Positions 21,508-31,489 of a DNA stretch of 51,856 nt are shown here, in pieces; position 1 is the first letter of the stretch, and each line of letters starts with the position of its first letter. The notes beneath the pieces are model-generated. The model was not told the DNA's origin. It worked only from the letters and a program-made list of their open reading frames with translations, and made no database searches. Source of the stretch: Mytilinidion resinicola (lineage: Eukaryota > Ascomycota > Dothideomycetes > Mytilinidiales > Mytilinidiaceae); contig NW_022985441.1 of NCBI RefSeq assembly GCF_010093595.1, positions 2,167,358 to 2,219,213 of the forward strand, written 5' to 3'. A program made the position numbers and the translations under genes.

Positions 21508-22329
21508 GGCTGCTGGTTTGCGGCGTTTATAGGGTGCAAGGTTCAGGTAGACATGGTACGACTGATTCATGAGGTAGCCAGCGAATTTCTGACGTCAAAG
21601 TAAAGACTTCGAAATGATGGCATGGTTTAGGCCTCAAGCGTGGGCTTGTAGATCACTCAGTAAGCGTAGATCTATGTGCTCCATAAGTAGGACCTCATAC
21701 CTGTGACCTCAACCTCCCTTAACTGCGGTATCAACCGCCATTCGGATACACTCTTCGAGTCACGTACTCTCCTATTTATCACGTATCTAAGCTCACTCAT
21801 GTACCTGAATATAAAATGCCATATAATTTTAGCAAACTCTTCCATCGCTGACTTTACTTAGCAGTTAATAATCAACCCAATTAAGTCCAACTAACATACG
21901 ATGAACTAAAACGCTGCCGCTCTAAACATTCCTTCGGGGCCGAAGACTATTCACGTAGTCCAACTCCACTGTCTGTACTACCTTGAAAACGTCATTACGT
22001 CGTGCCCCAGGCTGTAATCCTGCCATCCGAGATCTATCTTAAACAGAGAACGGTACAGGGCAATAGATTCCCATTTCGTCTTAAACCGTAAAACACAGAA
22101 CTAGTGGGGAGTTTTGGCTGCCTATGGCCGCTGGGATAGCAAGGCCGAGCATACTAGTCATGTCTACGCCATCGGATGATAGACTCCAGTAATACAGACT
22201 TCGCCCGTTGGAGAACACTCGTGAGATAGACTACCATAATCTTGCCGTTTGCTGCTCATTGAGAATCAACACGTAGAGTTCAGAAGCTCCCAGAATCGGC
22301 TTGAGCTCCCACACGCTACCTAATTCACC
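21508..22329. other. Divide between the two arms of the array
   Basis: This roughly 800-bp stretch separates minus-strand MY1-MY7 from plus-strand MY8-MY12. No gene was recognised; it may hold divergent promoters. Confidence 0.5.
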
Positions 22330-23048
22330 ATGATCAAGATCCAGAGTCCCATTTCGCGGCCAATCCGCCATTTCCCATAGAACTCGCCATCTCAAGCCGC
22401 AGAGTCCCCTGGTTCCTTCTCCCCAGCGTTATTGCCCTCCGGAGCAATGGGTTTTGTCTCCTCTCTAAAGTCTCTGATGATATTACATCCAATCTTGTGA
22501 TCTTTCCAGTTTGCCTTCTGGCACCACGCTCACCGGCCCGCCGGACGCATACAAGGAGATCATAAACGACGGCCTCGGGGATGCTTTCCACCTCTACAAC
22601 CTCCAGCGGTCGAAGGGACAACCACAGGTGCGTTGTCACGCTTTGTGATGGAGGAGCCATCATTAAGCCTAAAAACGGAGGTGAGTGATGTTTAGCTGGT
22701 CAGCAGTTCACGGTACGCTGATGTTGAGGTAGTTGCTCCCCTGATCCTCCGAAGGTCTATCTCCCTGAGCTTAAGATGGTCTGTCGTACTTGTAAGACTA
22801 CACAGGGTTTGCGCTTGTGCACGGGTTGCTCTCTCTTTCAGTACTGCTCGACTGAGTGCTAGAAGGTGCATTAGAAGGTTCACAAGAACTTTTGTCGCAT
22901 GATCAAACGTATGAACGCGAAGGCGGAGGTGGTCGGTGAGGGTTATGGAAAGGGGAAGGTGGCTTCGGAGGAGAGTAAATTGGCTTCTGAGAATGGCGAT
23001 GCAGCTCCTAAGGATGGCAAGGCGACCGAAGACGATGGGGAAGCTTGA
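22330..23048 (+). pseudogene. MY8: heavily decayed MYND-family pseudogene
   Basis: The end of exon 1 is recognisable as CDGGAIIKPKNG before a GTGAGT donor at about 22680, matching MY9 (IIIKPKPDG before GTGAGT). Most of exon 1 upstream is no longer readable. Exon 2 shows VYLPELKMVCRTCKTTQGLR, LCTGCSLFQYCSTEC, then TAG (22860-22862), KVH, TAG (22872-22874), KVHKNFC and an open tail to TGA at 23046-23048. The two stops replace the Gln and Trp of 'C-Q-x-x-x-W', exactly the changes RIP-type C-to-T/G-to-A mutation gives. A frame slip near the NW-x-P block adds to the damage. Confidence 0.78.
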
Positions 23049-23289
23049 GGGTTGAATGATGGGCAGGCATCAGTCTCCGCTTCGAAAAGGGTTCCTTGCC
23101 TTCACGGGATAGCAACGGTAGTGCGAGGGGTTGATGGTTCGGTTTTGTATCTGCATAGCTTGCGCTATAGCTGATTACTCTACCTGAACATTAGGATACA
23201 AAATCAACTCTTTTTTGCACATATCGGCTTTGTCAATGCCTTGCCAATTGATGTTTGTCGGGAAGTAGCAGTGACGGCCACGGCAGGCG

Positions 23290-23404
23290 CACGTCACCTC
23301 TTGTATATAGTCTCGCCTTCCCCTAGACCTCTCTCTCTTCTGTATCATCATCAACATCCAATCCATTAATCACGTACACAGCATAAAACTCGTTACTCCG
23401 TCAA
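23290..23404 (+). repeat. Dispersed repeat, copy 1 (possible old LTR fragment)
   Basis: GTCACCTCTTGTATATAG and about 95 following bases match, in reverse orientation, 25649-25759 with many substitutions. The shared TATA-like word and the ends (TGTCACGGAAC/GTTACTCCGTCA) suggest the 3' half of an old LTR, but no target duplication was found. Confidence 0.55.
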
Positions 23405-23530
23405 AGTGTTGATTCTTGATTTGATATCAGCATTCTTTCACCGTCAGGCAGTCCGTGAACGCCTTACAGAAGCACAGTCCGCTGGTACTTCGACCACATT
23501 CTCACAGCAATTCTCTCTACCACAGCCACG

Positions 23531-24165
23531 ATGCCGCCTCCAACCTGGAGCATCCACCATCCAGAGAGCGGTACTCATACCAAGATCACTTGGGGTGACG
23601 ATGAGAGGGGCACGAAGAAATATGAGGACCTCATGAAGGGTCATGGGCCTGCTCTCCGCACCTTCATGGCGATGATCGAGGAGACCCATAACCAGGGACA
23701 TCCCTCCTGGCGCCTGAGAGGCAATCGAACTATAGAGCAATTCCGCGCCGAGAAGATTCAGGAGGTCGCAACACTGACGGAGACGCCTATCATCGATAGC
23801 TTACCGCCAGAGTATATCGGAAAGAATTGCGATGTGGGGATTGGAAGAGTACCCATCATTATTAAGCCGAAGCCAGATGGTGAGTCCCAACGCGAATTTT
23901 CTCGATTTCCCGCGTGACAGAGCGTGAGACTAATCTAGCTGTAGTTCCTTCCCAAGACCCGAATTGGCAGCCGACTACCTACCTCCCTGAACCTCGGCCC
24001 TATTGCATCGTCTGCTACTCTGTAGAGGTCCCCAAGTTGTGCACAGGCTGTTCTTCTGTCCGATTCTGTTCCACGAAGTGCCAGAAAGAGCACTGGAAGC
24101 GTGGTCACAAGCACAATTGCCGCCATATCGCCGACTTTAGGAGGGAAGCGAACGCCGCCGCATAG
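23531..24165 (+). CDS. MY9: MYND-finger protein, intact
   Basis: Exon 1 is 23531-23879, intron 23880-23944 (GTGAGT...TAG, 65 bp, phase 1), exon 2 23945-24165; 189 residues. Order of blocks: WSIHHPESGTH near the start, GHPSWRLRGNRTIEQFRAEK, IQEVATLTETPIIDSLPPEY, IIIKPKPDG at the splice. Exon 2 opens VPSQDPNWQPTTYLPEPRPY and carries a canonical finger (CIVC, LCTGC, RFCSTKCQKEHW, GHKHNC). A basic/Ala tail ends at TAG. No lesions are visible. It is the best reference member for the plus-strand arm. Confidence 0.9.
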
Positions 24166-24670
24166 GGAGAGAAGTACGGAAGCTTCCGGGGATTGCCAGT
24201 AAGCTGTCCAGGCTCAAGAAACTTGAAGGCTGCGAACGAATCTCAAAGTCCTGGGACTCAGGATACTTCGAACATGGTAGGGAACGGGGTCTTGGGCTCT
24301 ATGAGGCTATGACAACCTGACCGATTTCTGGCACACGGCGCCTTAACCTCTGGGGAACTCTCGGTTGCATACGCATATATCGTGCATGGTCACTCGTTTC
24401 CAGAGTTGCTAGAACAATAAACGAAGCCACTCTGTTCGCAGAAACTTGGCATTGAATACCGGAACTGTATTGTAACACCGAAACTAAACACGCACATTTG
24501 TAATACGTCCGTATTTTGATCTTTTGGTGTTGACTACCACTCGCAGAACCGCCTCATAGCATTGAATATGTAGCCACTTACTTCCTGTGAACCCGCTCTG
24601 GCACCAATCACGTGCTCAGCTAATCATCCACTTAGCATGGAGCTTTTAGCGCCGTCGCAATTAGCTCCTT
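24166..24670. other. Intergenic between MY9 and MY10
   Basis: No coding region recognised. Confidence 0.5.
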
Positions 24671-25510
24671 TTGCAATCCACCACTACAAAAGCTCTCAAA
24701 TCTTCATCACGACCACATCCGCAAGCAATTCTGGTTAAGGTGCCACCACGCCTCCTCCAAATAACCCAACACGGCTCTTCCACCACCCCGAGACCGGCTC
24801 CGAGGTTGTGGTCGGGTACAACGCAAATGGAGCAACGGAGTATCAGGAACTCTTCAAGGAAAAACAACGAGGCCACTACCCAAGCTTTCCTGGGTCTCTT
24901 CGCAGATGTTGTCAACCCAAAGTACCCATGCCGAGCGCTGAAAAGGGACAAAACAGACCAGCAGCTCCGAGCCGAGAAACTACAGTCTATCGCAACACGT
25001 TCAGTGACTATCATTGACACGATTCCCCCTGAACAAATCGGGGGCCGATTCTCTGTGGACATTGATAATTTGGATATTCTTGTTACGGCGAAGAACCTTG
25101 GTAGGTAGATGTGGCGGCTTAGAGCACTTATAGAAACGCTGGAGGATGGAGCTGATGATGCTGTAGTTGCTCCACAAGGCCACAATTGGAAGCCTGCTAT
25201 CTACTATCCCGAGCCGGAGCCGTTCTGTCCTATCTGCAAATCACCGCTGGGCCTGCGCTTGTGTACCGGTTGCTCATGTGTTTCATACTGCTCGAGGGAA
25301 TGCCAGAGGGTGCATTGGAAAGATCACAGGGACGTATGTCGACACATCACAGGACTGAAGGACAAGGGTTATGTTGCAAAGGAGATCGAGACAGCGAACC
25401 CGGCTTCAGAAGGCCACGAGGGAGTTTTTGTGGGCGACGAGATAATTTTTGAGGGTGTCTGGAGGGTGTTGGAGAACAGCGAGGGGGTTGCGAGTGATTC
25501 CAAACCCTGA
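24671..25510 (+). CDS. MY10: MYND-finger protein with an apparent 5' frameshift
   Basis: Open as exons 24671-25100 and 25167-25510 (GTAGGT...TAG intron, phase 1), 257 residues. However the family start (FHHPETGSEVVVGYNANGA) is read in another frame until about 24880-24895, after which the open frame gives LGLFADVVNPKYP, LRAEKLQSIATRSVTIIDTI and PPEQIGG. The family frame has GGTGCC where an ATG GCC start is expected. So either the 5' end has decayed and a fortuitous ATG at 24671 serves, or the assembly has an indel. Exon 2 is clean: VAPQGHNWKPAIYYPEPEPF, CPICKSPLGLRLCTGC, YCSRECQRVHWKDHRDVC, and a long acidic tail. Confidence 0.68.
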
Positions 25511-25648
25511 TGCAGCGGCATTGCGACGTCGACCATGGACTGGGAAATGCTGGGATCTGGGCATTGTAGCTTAAGGACGTCTTCAAAACTTCTCTAGTTG
25601 ATCAACGAAAACCTCTCAGGTTTTCAAAAGCTGCAAAATTAAGGTGGT

Positions 25649-25759
25649 ATGTCACGGAACAAGGAGCTGTATGCCGTGTACGTAATGTATCGGATGATGA
25701 CGATGATGTAGGAGAGAGAGGTCTGGAGGAAGGTGAGGCTATATACAAGAGGTGACACG
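25649..25759 (-). repeat. Dispersed repeat, copy 2 (possible old LTR)
   Basis: Reverse-oriented match to 23290-23404. Sequence on to about 25887 ends GTTGCGGACA, which with TGTCACGGAAC at 25650 could frame a 238-bp LTR with TG...CA ends, but the flanking pentamers differ. The open frame on the minus strand here is probably not a gene. Confidence 0.5.
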
Positions 25760-26097
25760 ATACAAGAGATGACACGTGCTTGCCGTAGCGCTCACTGCTA
25801 CTCCCTGACATGGTATCAGCATAGAATTCTCCATCAAACGTAGTCAGAATCATATGCCAGGAAGTACAAGTTATAATGTTGCGGACACTCCCCTTCGGCA
25901 ATGTTCCAGCAGATTCTGTTGGGGGTGAAGTGACGAATCGAAACGAATTCACCATTCTGCAGCCATGAACATGTTACTAAGCGAAAGAAAAGTCACCTCC
26001 CAGTGTTGCTATGAACTCTACGCTATCTCCAGCTACACCCGCAGCCCTTCAACACCACAACCACACTCACACAACTCGCAGGATCGGCCTTGCCGTC

Positions 26098-26815
26098 ATG
26101 GCCTCTTCAACATGGAACATCCCCCACCCGGAGACCGGCTCCAATACCTACGTTACGTACCAGCCGGGCGACAAGCTCAAAGCCGAAGGCAAAGACGATC
26201 CAGCCGCATTTGCTGCAGTGATAGCCGATCTCGCCCCCAAAGAAGTTTTTGAAGCCTTGCACGCACTCATCGATGACGCTGCCACCCCAGCTCACCCCTC
26301 TTGGAAGTCCAGAGGGAACATCCCCATCGCCCAATTCCGAGCCCAAAAAATGCAAACATTCGCCAACCTCACGGAATGGGTCGTCACCGATGCAGTTCCT
26401 CCCGAGCATCTCGAGCTATGGGTTTTAGAACAGAACGAGGAGGGCTTGGATCGATCTTGCTCTGTGAAGTTCCCCCCAGGCGGGTTTAGAGTCGCCCCAA
26501 GCAAGCCTAGCAAGTAGAGACCGCAGGTTCACAGACAAATGAGGAAGATTGGAGATGCTGACTCGTATCGATAAAGTTGACGCAAAAGATCCGAACTGGC
26601 GCCCGGCCGTCTACTACCCCGAACCTCGACCAGCCTGCCGCGTCTGCTCGAAGCTGGAACCTTTGCGCTTGTGCAGCGGCTGCTCGTGCGTCAAGTATTG
26701 CTCAACGGCTTGTCAGAAGGAGCACTGGGGACGCCACAAGAAAACCTGCCGTGCCGTCTCTACGTCGAAGCAGGAGATGCAGGCGGAGGGCAATAAGGAT
26801 GAGCAGTCGGCGTAG
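26098..26815 (+). CDS. MY11: MYND-finger protein, intact, with a GC-AG intron
   Basis: Exon 1 is 26098-26509, exon 2 26577-26815; 216 residues. The donor is A|GCAAGT, a strong GC-type site, and the acceptor AAAG; the intron is phase 1 and at the family position, and the exons sum to whole codons, which no nearby GT donor achieves with a normal length. The start (MASSTWNIPHPETGS) matches MY9; an upstream in-frame ATG at 26011 is possible. Core blocks: AHPSWKSRGNIPIAQFRAQK, TFANLTEWVVTDAVPPEHLE. Exon 2: VDAKDPNWRPAVYYPEPRPA, CRVCSKLEPLRLCSGC, YCSTACQKEHWGRHKKTC. A Gln/Glu-rich tail follows. Confidence 0.86.
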
Positions 26816-27407
26816 GAGGCCATCCAGGATACCGGCGCTTGAGGCAGCGAGGTGATATACAAACATTAGCAAAGTCACCACAACTATCGAGATTCATAAT
26901 TGGTCTTTTAGATGCTAGATTACTAGGATTGTAACATTCTCCTGTAACACAGCCGCTTCAGCAACTCTTCGATAGCAGGACAAAGTTGCCCTTTGAAATT
27001 AAGCTGACCAATGTTTTCAATCCTAATAGAAGCAGAGAAAGGCAACACCAGACCATTTTGTAGCAAACCGAGAAGCAATCCTTTTTGAAACGTCTCGCAA
27101 GAATGTGCTGCAGAACGACTCAGCACAGCATGCAAGATCTCCACGTAAATAGCACCTAGAACCTGTTCTTCGAGCATATAATAGCTAACACATGTTTACA
27201 TATAACGGTTTTTCGGGTAGGTTCTATGTTCATAATTCACCAGTAAACATTCAGGCCCGTGCACTTGTTCGTTAGACATAAAAAGGCCTTTTCCAAACAT
27301 GCTGCCTCCTTCTCAGCCTACCATCACACCACTACAACAGAACTTGGAAGTGTCCAGCTACCACATCACTACACCAGAACCTGAAAGTGTCTAGCAAACG
27401 AGCAACC
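26816..27407. other. Intergenic between MY11 and MY12
   Basis: A minus-strand open stretch at 26923-27177 has no recognisable family and no flanking exon signals. Nothing else seen. Confidence 0.5.
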
Positions 27408-28109
27408 ATGCCCCTAACCCTCAAGTACGATGAGGAATCGTTCACCCTGACCGGCAACAAGGACTCTTTGTACAAGATGTCACAGGGGGAGCTGGATGGA
27501 TTTTTCGCCATGGTCAAAGATGGCAGCGACACCAACCATCCTTCTTTCAACTTGAGGGATCCCGCCACCAGGGCCCAAGTTCGAGCCATCCAGATCCGGG
27601 GCCTCGCCAACCGCGCCCTGCTCCCAGTCACAGACACGGTTCCCCCGGAATACCTCGAACTTTGCATCTTCGAGCCGACCCGTACCAACCCGAGCACGGT
27701 GAAGTCCTGCGGTGTGACTTTCAAGAAGGGAAGAGTCACTGTTTCCCCGAAGACGAAGGCAAGTTTCACTTGAAACACCGCTGCTCGCAACAATGAGAGG
27801 TGAACTGATTGCAATGCAGTTACGCCACCGGATCCCAATTGGAAGCCGGCTATTTACTTTCCGCATCCGTTGCCTCTATGCCATGCCTGCAGGCGTGGAC
27901 AGAACTTACGCATTTGCTCCCGTTGCTTGTCGGTCGCGTACTGCTCTACCGAGCAGAGGTGGCAGAGCCTGTCTGGTGGAGGCATGACGACTAGAAGATT
28001 GAGGTCCTCCTGGATGTTGTTGCCGTGCGAGGTGGTGGAGGTTGCAGGCAGCTGGGGAGGTTTTGTAGGCTTGGATGTGCGAATTGGTTCACGCGCTGAT
28101 GAATGCTGA
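27408..28109 (+). CDS. MY12: family member with a truncated MYND finger
   Basis: Exon 1 27408-27762, exon 2 27820-28109 in a model using a GTTTCA donor that keeps the family phase (1); 214 residues. An overlapping GCAAGT would shift the frame. The N-terminal region is well kept: TNHPSFNLRDPATRAQ, VRAIQIRGLANRALLPVTDT, VPPEYLELC. Exon 2 gives PDPNWKPAIYFPHPLPLC, HACRRGQNLRICSRC, AYCSTE, then loses the next Cys and continues QRWQSLSGGGMTTRRLRSSW with no further ligands. So only five finger cysteines remain and zinc binding at the second site should fail. A 3-base loss plus a downstream slip explains this. Confidence 0.68.
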
Positions 28110-28277
28110 AATAGTCTGCGAGTCTCATGCAATTACTGATCTTAACTGCTTCATGAAGTCCTTCGAATTGAAAGCGCGAATGTTCCCATCTATATATTTT
28201 ATAGACAGTTATGGACAGAACAGAACTTCTTACATTTCCGTGTTGATTGCTGGAAGCACCGCGTCAATAGGTCTAAC

Positions 28278-28550
28278 ACTCAGGTTGAAATTGATGTGAA
28301 CTCTGATTTCTATGGGTGTCTAGCTCGTTGTTTATATACTAGGGGAAGGAGGGGGGCCAGCCCCGGGGGCATAACGTGGGATCTCTTCCTGACGCGTTAC
28401 TTGATTCATCCTGTTTCCTGATACAGTACTGATACCGTGCTGCAGCACTGCTGTTGCACTACCTGTTACTTCCTCCTGTATCAGCATGCTATCCTGATAC
28501 GTTACTGCATATGAGTTGCTGACCCTAGGTTGTAGTGCTGCAACCCGAGT
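28278..28550 (-). mobile_element. Solo LTR copy B (273 bp)
   Basis: Same length, ends and orientation as copy A. Flanked by CTAAC at 28273-28277 and 28551-28555. Lies about 170 bp downstream of MY12, outside a recognised gene. Almost identical to copies A and C. Confidence 0.92.
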
Positions 28551-28834
28551 CTAACTGAAGCAATGAGCTCAAGTTCAGCAAACTTTGTATTCTTTGGTAT
28601 GGGTTTGAAAATTCGAATCAGATTGCTGTACTAGTAGATTTTGTACCCGTACAAGTGGTCACGTATGCTATGATCGTTACAGACGACAGAACCCTGCTAC
28701 ATTATGCTCCATGCCACTGGGTATGTTGAAAGAGTATCTTGGAAGCAAGACTTCGTGCAATGCCCGTATGTCTGTCCAGGCCACTTTTCTCTGGATCGCA
28801 ATATCGACATGTCCAAGACAGGTGACCCCGTTTT

Positions 28835-30186
28835 TTACCGATCAACACTACTTATTGTTGAGCGACAAACCTGTGCCTCCACGTCTGGATACTTGAGTCT
28901 ACCATCACTATATCCACGCAGCACCGCTACAGCAGGCACTCCAGGCAGCTGCTCTGTTTCGTTCACAGGGCGCATGAGGTAACTCGACCAACTATCAGGC
29001 CTCTCGGGACGGGGAAGGCTTGATCTTCCAAAGCAGCTGTGAGGTAAACAATTGCAGATCCTGCGGAGCAGACTCGGAACATAGTGCACCCAAACTGGCT
29101 TGGAGAACGGCAGACAGCCACAGAGGACGCCAACAGAGACTTCGATAATGCACATAACCTCGACAAGGTTTGCGCCGTCTAAAAGCAACATTAGATTCCA
29201 AGTCTAAAGCTAGGGGGGTGCGACGGACGAGGGGAAAGGGGGACCTACACAGAGGATCTCGGGAGCCGATTATGTTATACAGAATCACAATCCTAGCCAC
29301 TCCGCACGCGACCACCAGAAGCCCAAGTAAGAAAGTAGATATGAGGCCCAGTCTCTTTTGAATGGGTATATTAATCGTCATGATTTGGGGAACGGGCCAT
29401 AAGAAGACGAGAGCGTCAGTGATGCTGTTGATGATGCCGGCAGGCAATAGCAGGGACCGAGCTTTGATACAATTTCCGTGGACGCTCAGATCCCAGTAAG
29501 CTTTAATTGGGCTGGTAGCACTGTTAGTGGAATATTTCAGTGGTGACCGGGTACCCAACTTACGTGCATTGGAAGATGGTGCATACTACTACGGCAATTG
29601 TCCAAAGAGAGAGTGTGACTAATATAACTCGGCAGAAGCACGTGTTCATTCTTGTAGTCCAAAAGAGATGGTTGTATGCTAATAGCATCGACATCTGAAA
29701 TTACCGTTAGGGTCTCTGCGAGGCGTCGAGAGTAGAGCGTAACTCACTTTGGTTGTGGAGACTGCGATTGGCCAGGTAACCTGTGTAGCGAAGGCGGTCT
29801 ATCCCACGGGTTAAATTTCGATTTCAGGCGGAGGCACCTCGATACTCGCCTTTCCAGCCCGGATTTGCCATTGCGGTCGGGCGTCCCAAGTATGATAGCC
29901 TTGCCCATATGCGGTAGCCACCCCAATTACTGTCATCATCGCTACACTCGTTATCTATCGAGCCAGTCAGCCCCAGTCCATATCAGGATCAGAAAGGAAG
30001 CTCCAATACTGCAGCAAATATCATCATTGCGTCATGTTTCGCAAAGCTGCGCTTCATATAGTGACCTCCCAAATATCTGACAAATAGTCCAAAGGTGATT
30101 ATCCCCGCCCCGACGCCCACCATGGCTCGTAGCATGACGACCTCGGTTTGAGGATCAATGTAATTCCTACCGTAGATAGATGTCAA
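28835..30186 (-). CDS. Fungal rhodopsin-domain integral membrane protein
   Basis: Six exons fit: 30010-30186, 29838-29954, 29748-29798, 29564-29694, 29249-29520, 28835-29178; they sum to 1092 bp (363 residues) with phases agreeing. The protein starts MTSIYGRNYIDPQTEVV and has the family landmarks: SFAKHDAMMIFAA (usual 'W-D-D' block degenerate), YGQGYHTWD, STTKMSMLL (for T-K-x-S-I-L), IFQCT...PIKAYWD, and helices GIINSITDALVFLWPVP and LISTFLLGLLVVACGVARI, followed by EVMCIIEVSVGVLCGCLP. This matches the large Pezizomycotina family of seven-helix proteins called fungal rhodopsin domain; ligands are mostly unknown. The 39-bp third intron is unusually short, so that junction is the least certain. 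Confidence 0.82.
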
Positions 30187-31489
30187 TCTCTCACTGGCAG
30201 AGTATGTCGAGATACAGTGGCGAAAGAGGGAGAAGGAGTAGTATGCTCATGGTGGAGGCTTGGATTTAAAACGGGTTCTTACGGTTTCGGCCCTGTTGCA
30301 GAAAAGTGTCAGCCTGGTCTCTCTATAGTGTGGGAATTGACCTACATGTGGCTATAACTTTTGGAGACGGCACGAGTGCCATTGTTTTATTAATGTGGCA
30401 ACCAGGATCGAACCTGGATAGCTAGCGGGGTGCTTCGTGTTTATCGGAATGTTTCCGGTAACAGGCCTAGCAACATAGATGCAACGGCGAGGATAATAGC
30501 GACGACAACGAGAATACTTATGGGTAGTCCTCGAGTAGTGGAATAGGAGATAACTCCAGAAGCCGCATCAGCAGGGCGGGGTGAGGGCAGACACGCAGCC
30601 TACGGGAAATGCCGAGTATGACAATCCAGCGTCTAGCTACGACAGCGGCGAACTTAACTTGTGACAGAAAGCGGCGACTCCGAGTCCGACGGGTATATGG
30701 CTGGTAGCATGCCGAGAATGCCGATTTCTGTCCAGGCCTTAGGTTGAGAAGCAGCTTTCTTGGCAAAGAGAGCACATCGATCAAGGAAGTACGCTCTCAT
30801 CGACAAGAAAAGATGGACCAGTGGGAGCTCGTCACGTCCGCCGCCATGAGAGAAGCTTGGATCTCAAAAGCTACATCGAGGCGCATCGAGGCATACCTAC
30901 AAGCCACCATTGAGGGGTTCGACGCCTAGAGTGGGGAAATGTATCTAGTCTGCCAGGCTAGACTCGGATTGAAAGAGATGGCTGGAGTGAACAAAGAGAT
31001 CCCAGCTGGGCGACGAATGCGGCCTCACCAAAAATTCGGCACTTTTGACACGGTGTATCCGAGGAAAACAAGCGAGAAAATCATTCGAGATCGAATCTCC
31101 TCGTCACGATTGATCCGCGCATACTTGTCCGCAAACGTCTAAAGGCCTTCGATCCATTGTCAAGAATCTGAACGAGTGTGAAGTTCATTGTTTTGAACAT
31201 ATCGAAAGCTGAAGGATTTACATCAGGTAGTGGTAAGAGGGTTAAAAAGGCCTGTGATTATCTGAGTTTGGTGCTCGACATAGACATCCTGGACGAGAGA
31301 TGAGGGTCGAAGCAGATGGATCTCGCTGCGGCTCATGGCTTCGGGTTTATTAGTTTTACTGGCTTTACAGTCAGTAGTACAGGGACTATACAAGAAGAAA
31401 TTTGGAAGTCAGAGTATGTTGACAGACCCTAGGAGTACCTAGCCGCTAAGCCAGTCTCATAAGTGCTCCTAGTGAGTGTAAAGGGACGA
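30187..31489. other. Intergenic, no convincing gene
   Basis: Open frames at 30744-30929 and 30939-31142 (plus) share a short similar motif (R-x-x-x-x-R-I-x-A-Y-L) but nothing recognisable. A T-arm-like stem at about 30402-30420 is not part of a full tRNA. Confidence 0.45.

Noticed and set aside
25602..25955. 118-codon minus-strand frame
   Set aside because: Overlaps the dispersed repeat and reads as low-complexity Ser/Thr; no splice or family support.
26923..27177. 84-codon minus-strand frame between MY11 and MY12
   Set aside because: Looks somewhat protein-like, but has no recognisable family and no flanking exon signals.
30395..30425. tRNA-like T-arm (CCAGGTTCGATCCTGG on the minus strand)
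   Set aside because: The loop is one base short and no matching acceptor 5' strand, D-arm or anticodon arm lies within 90 bases.
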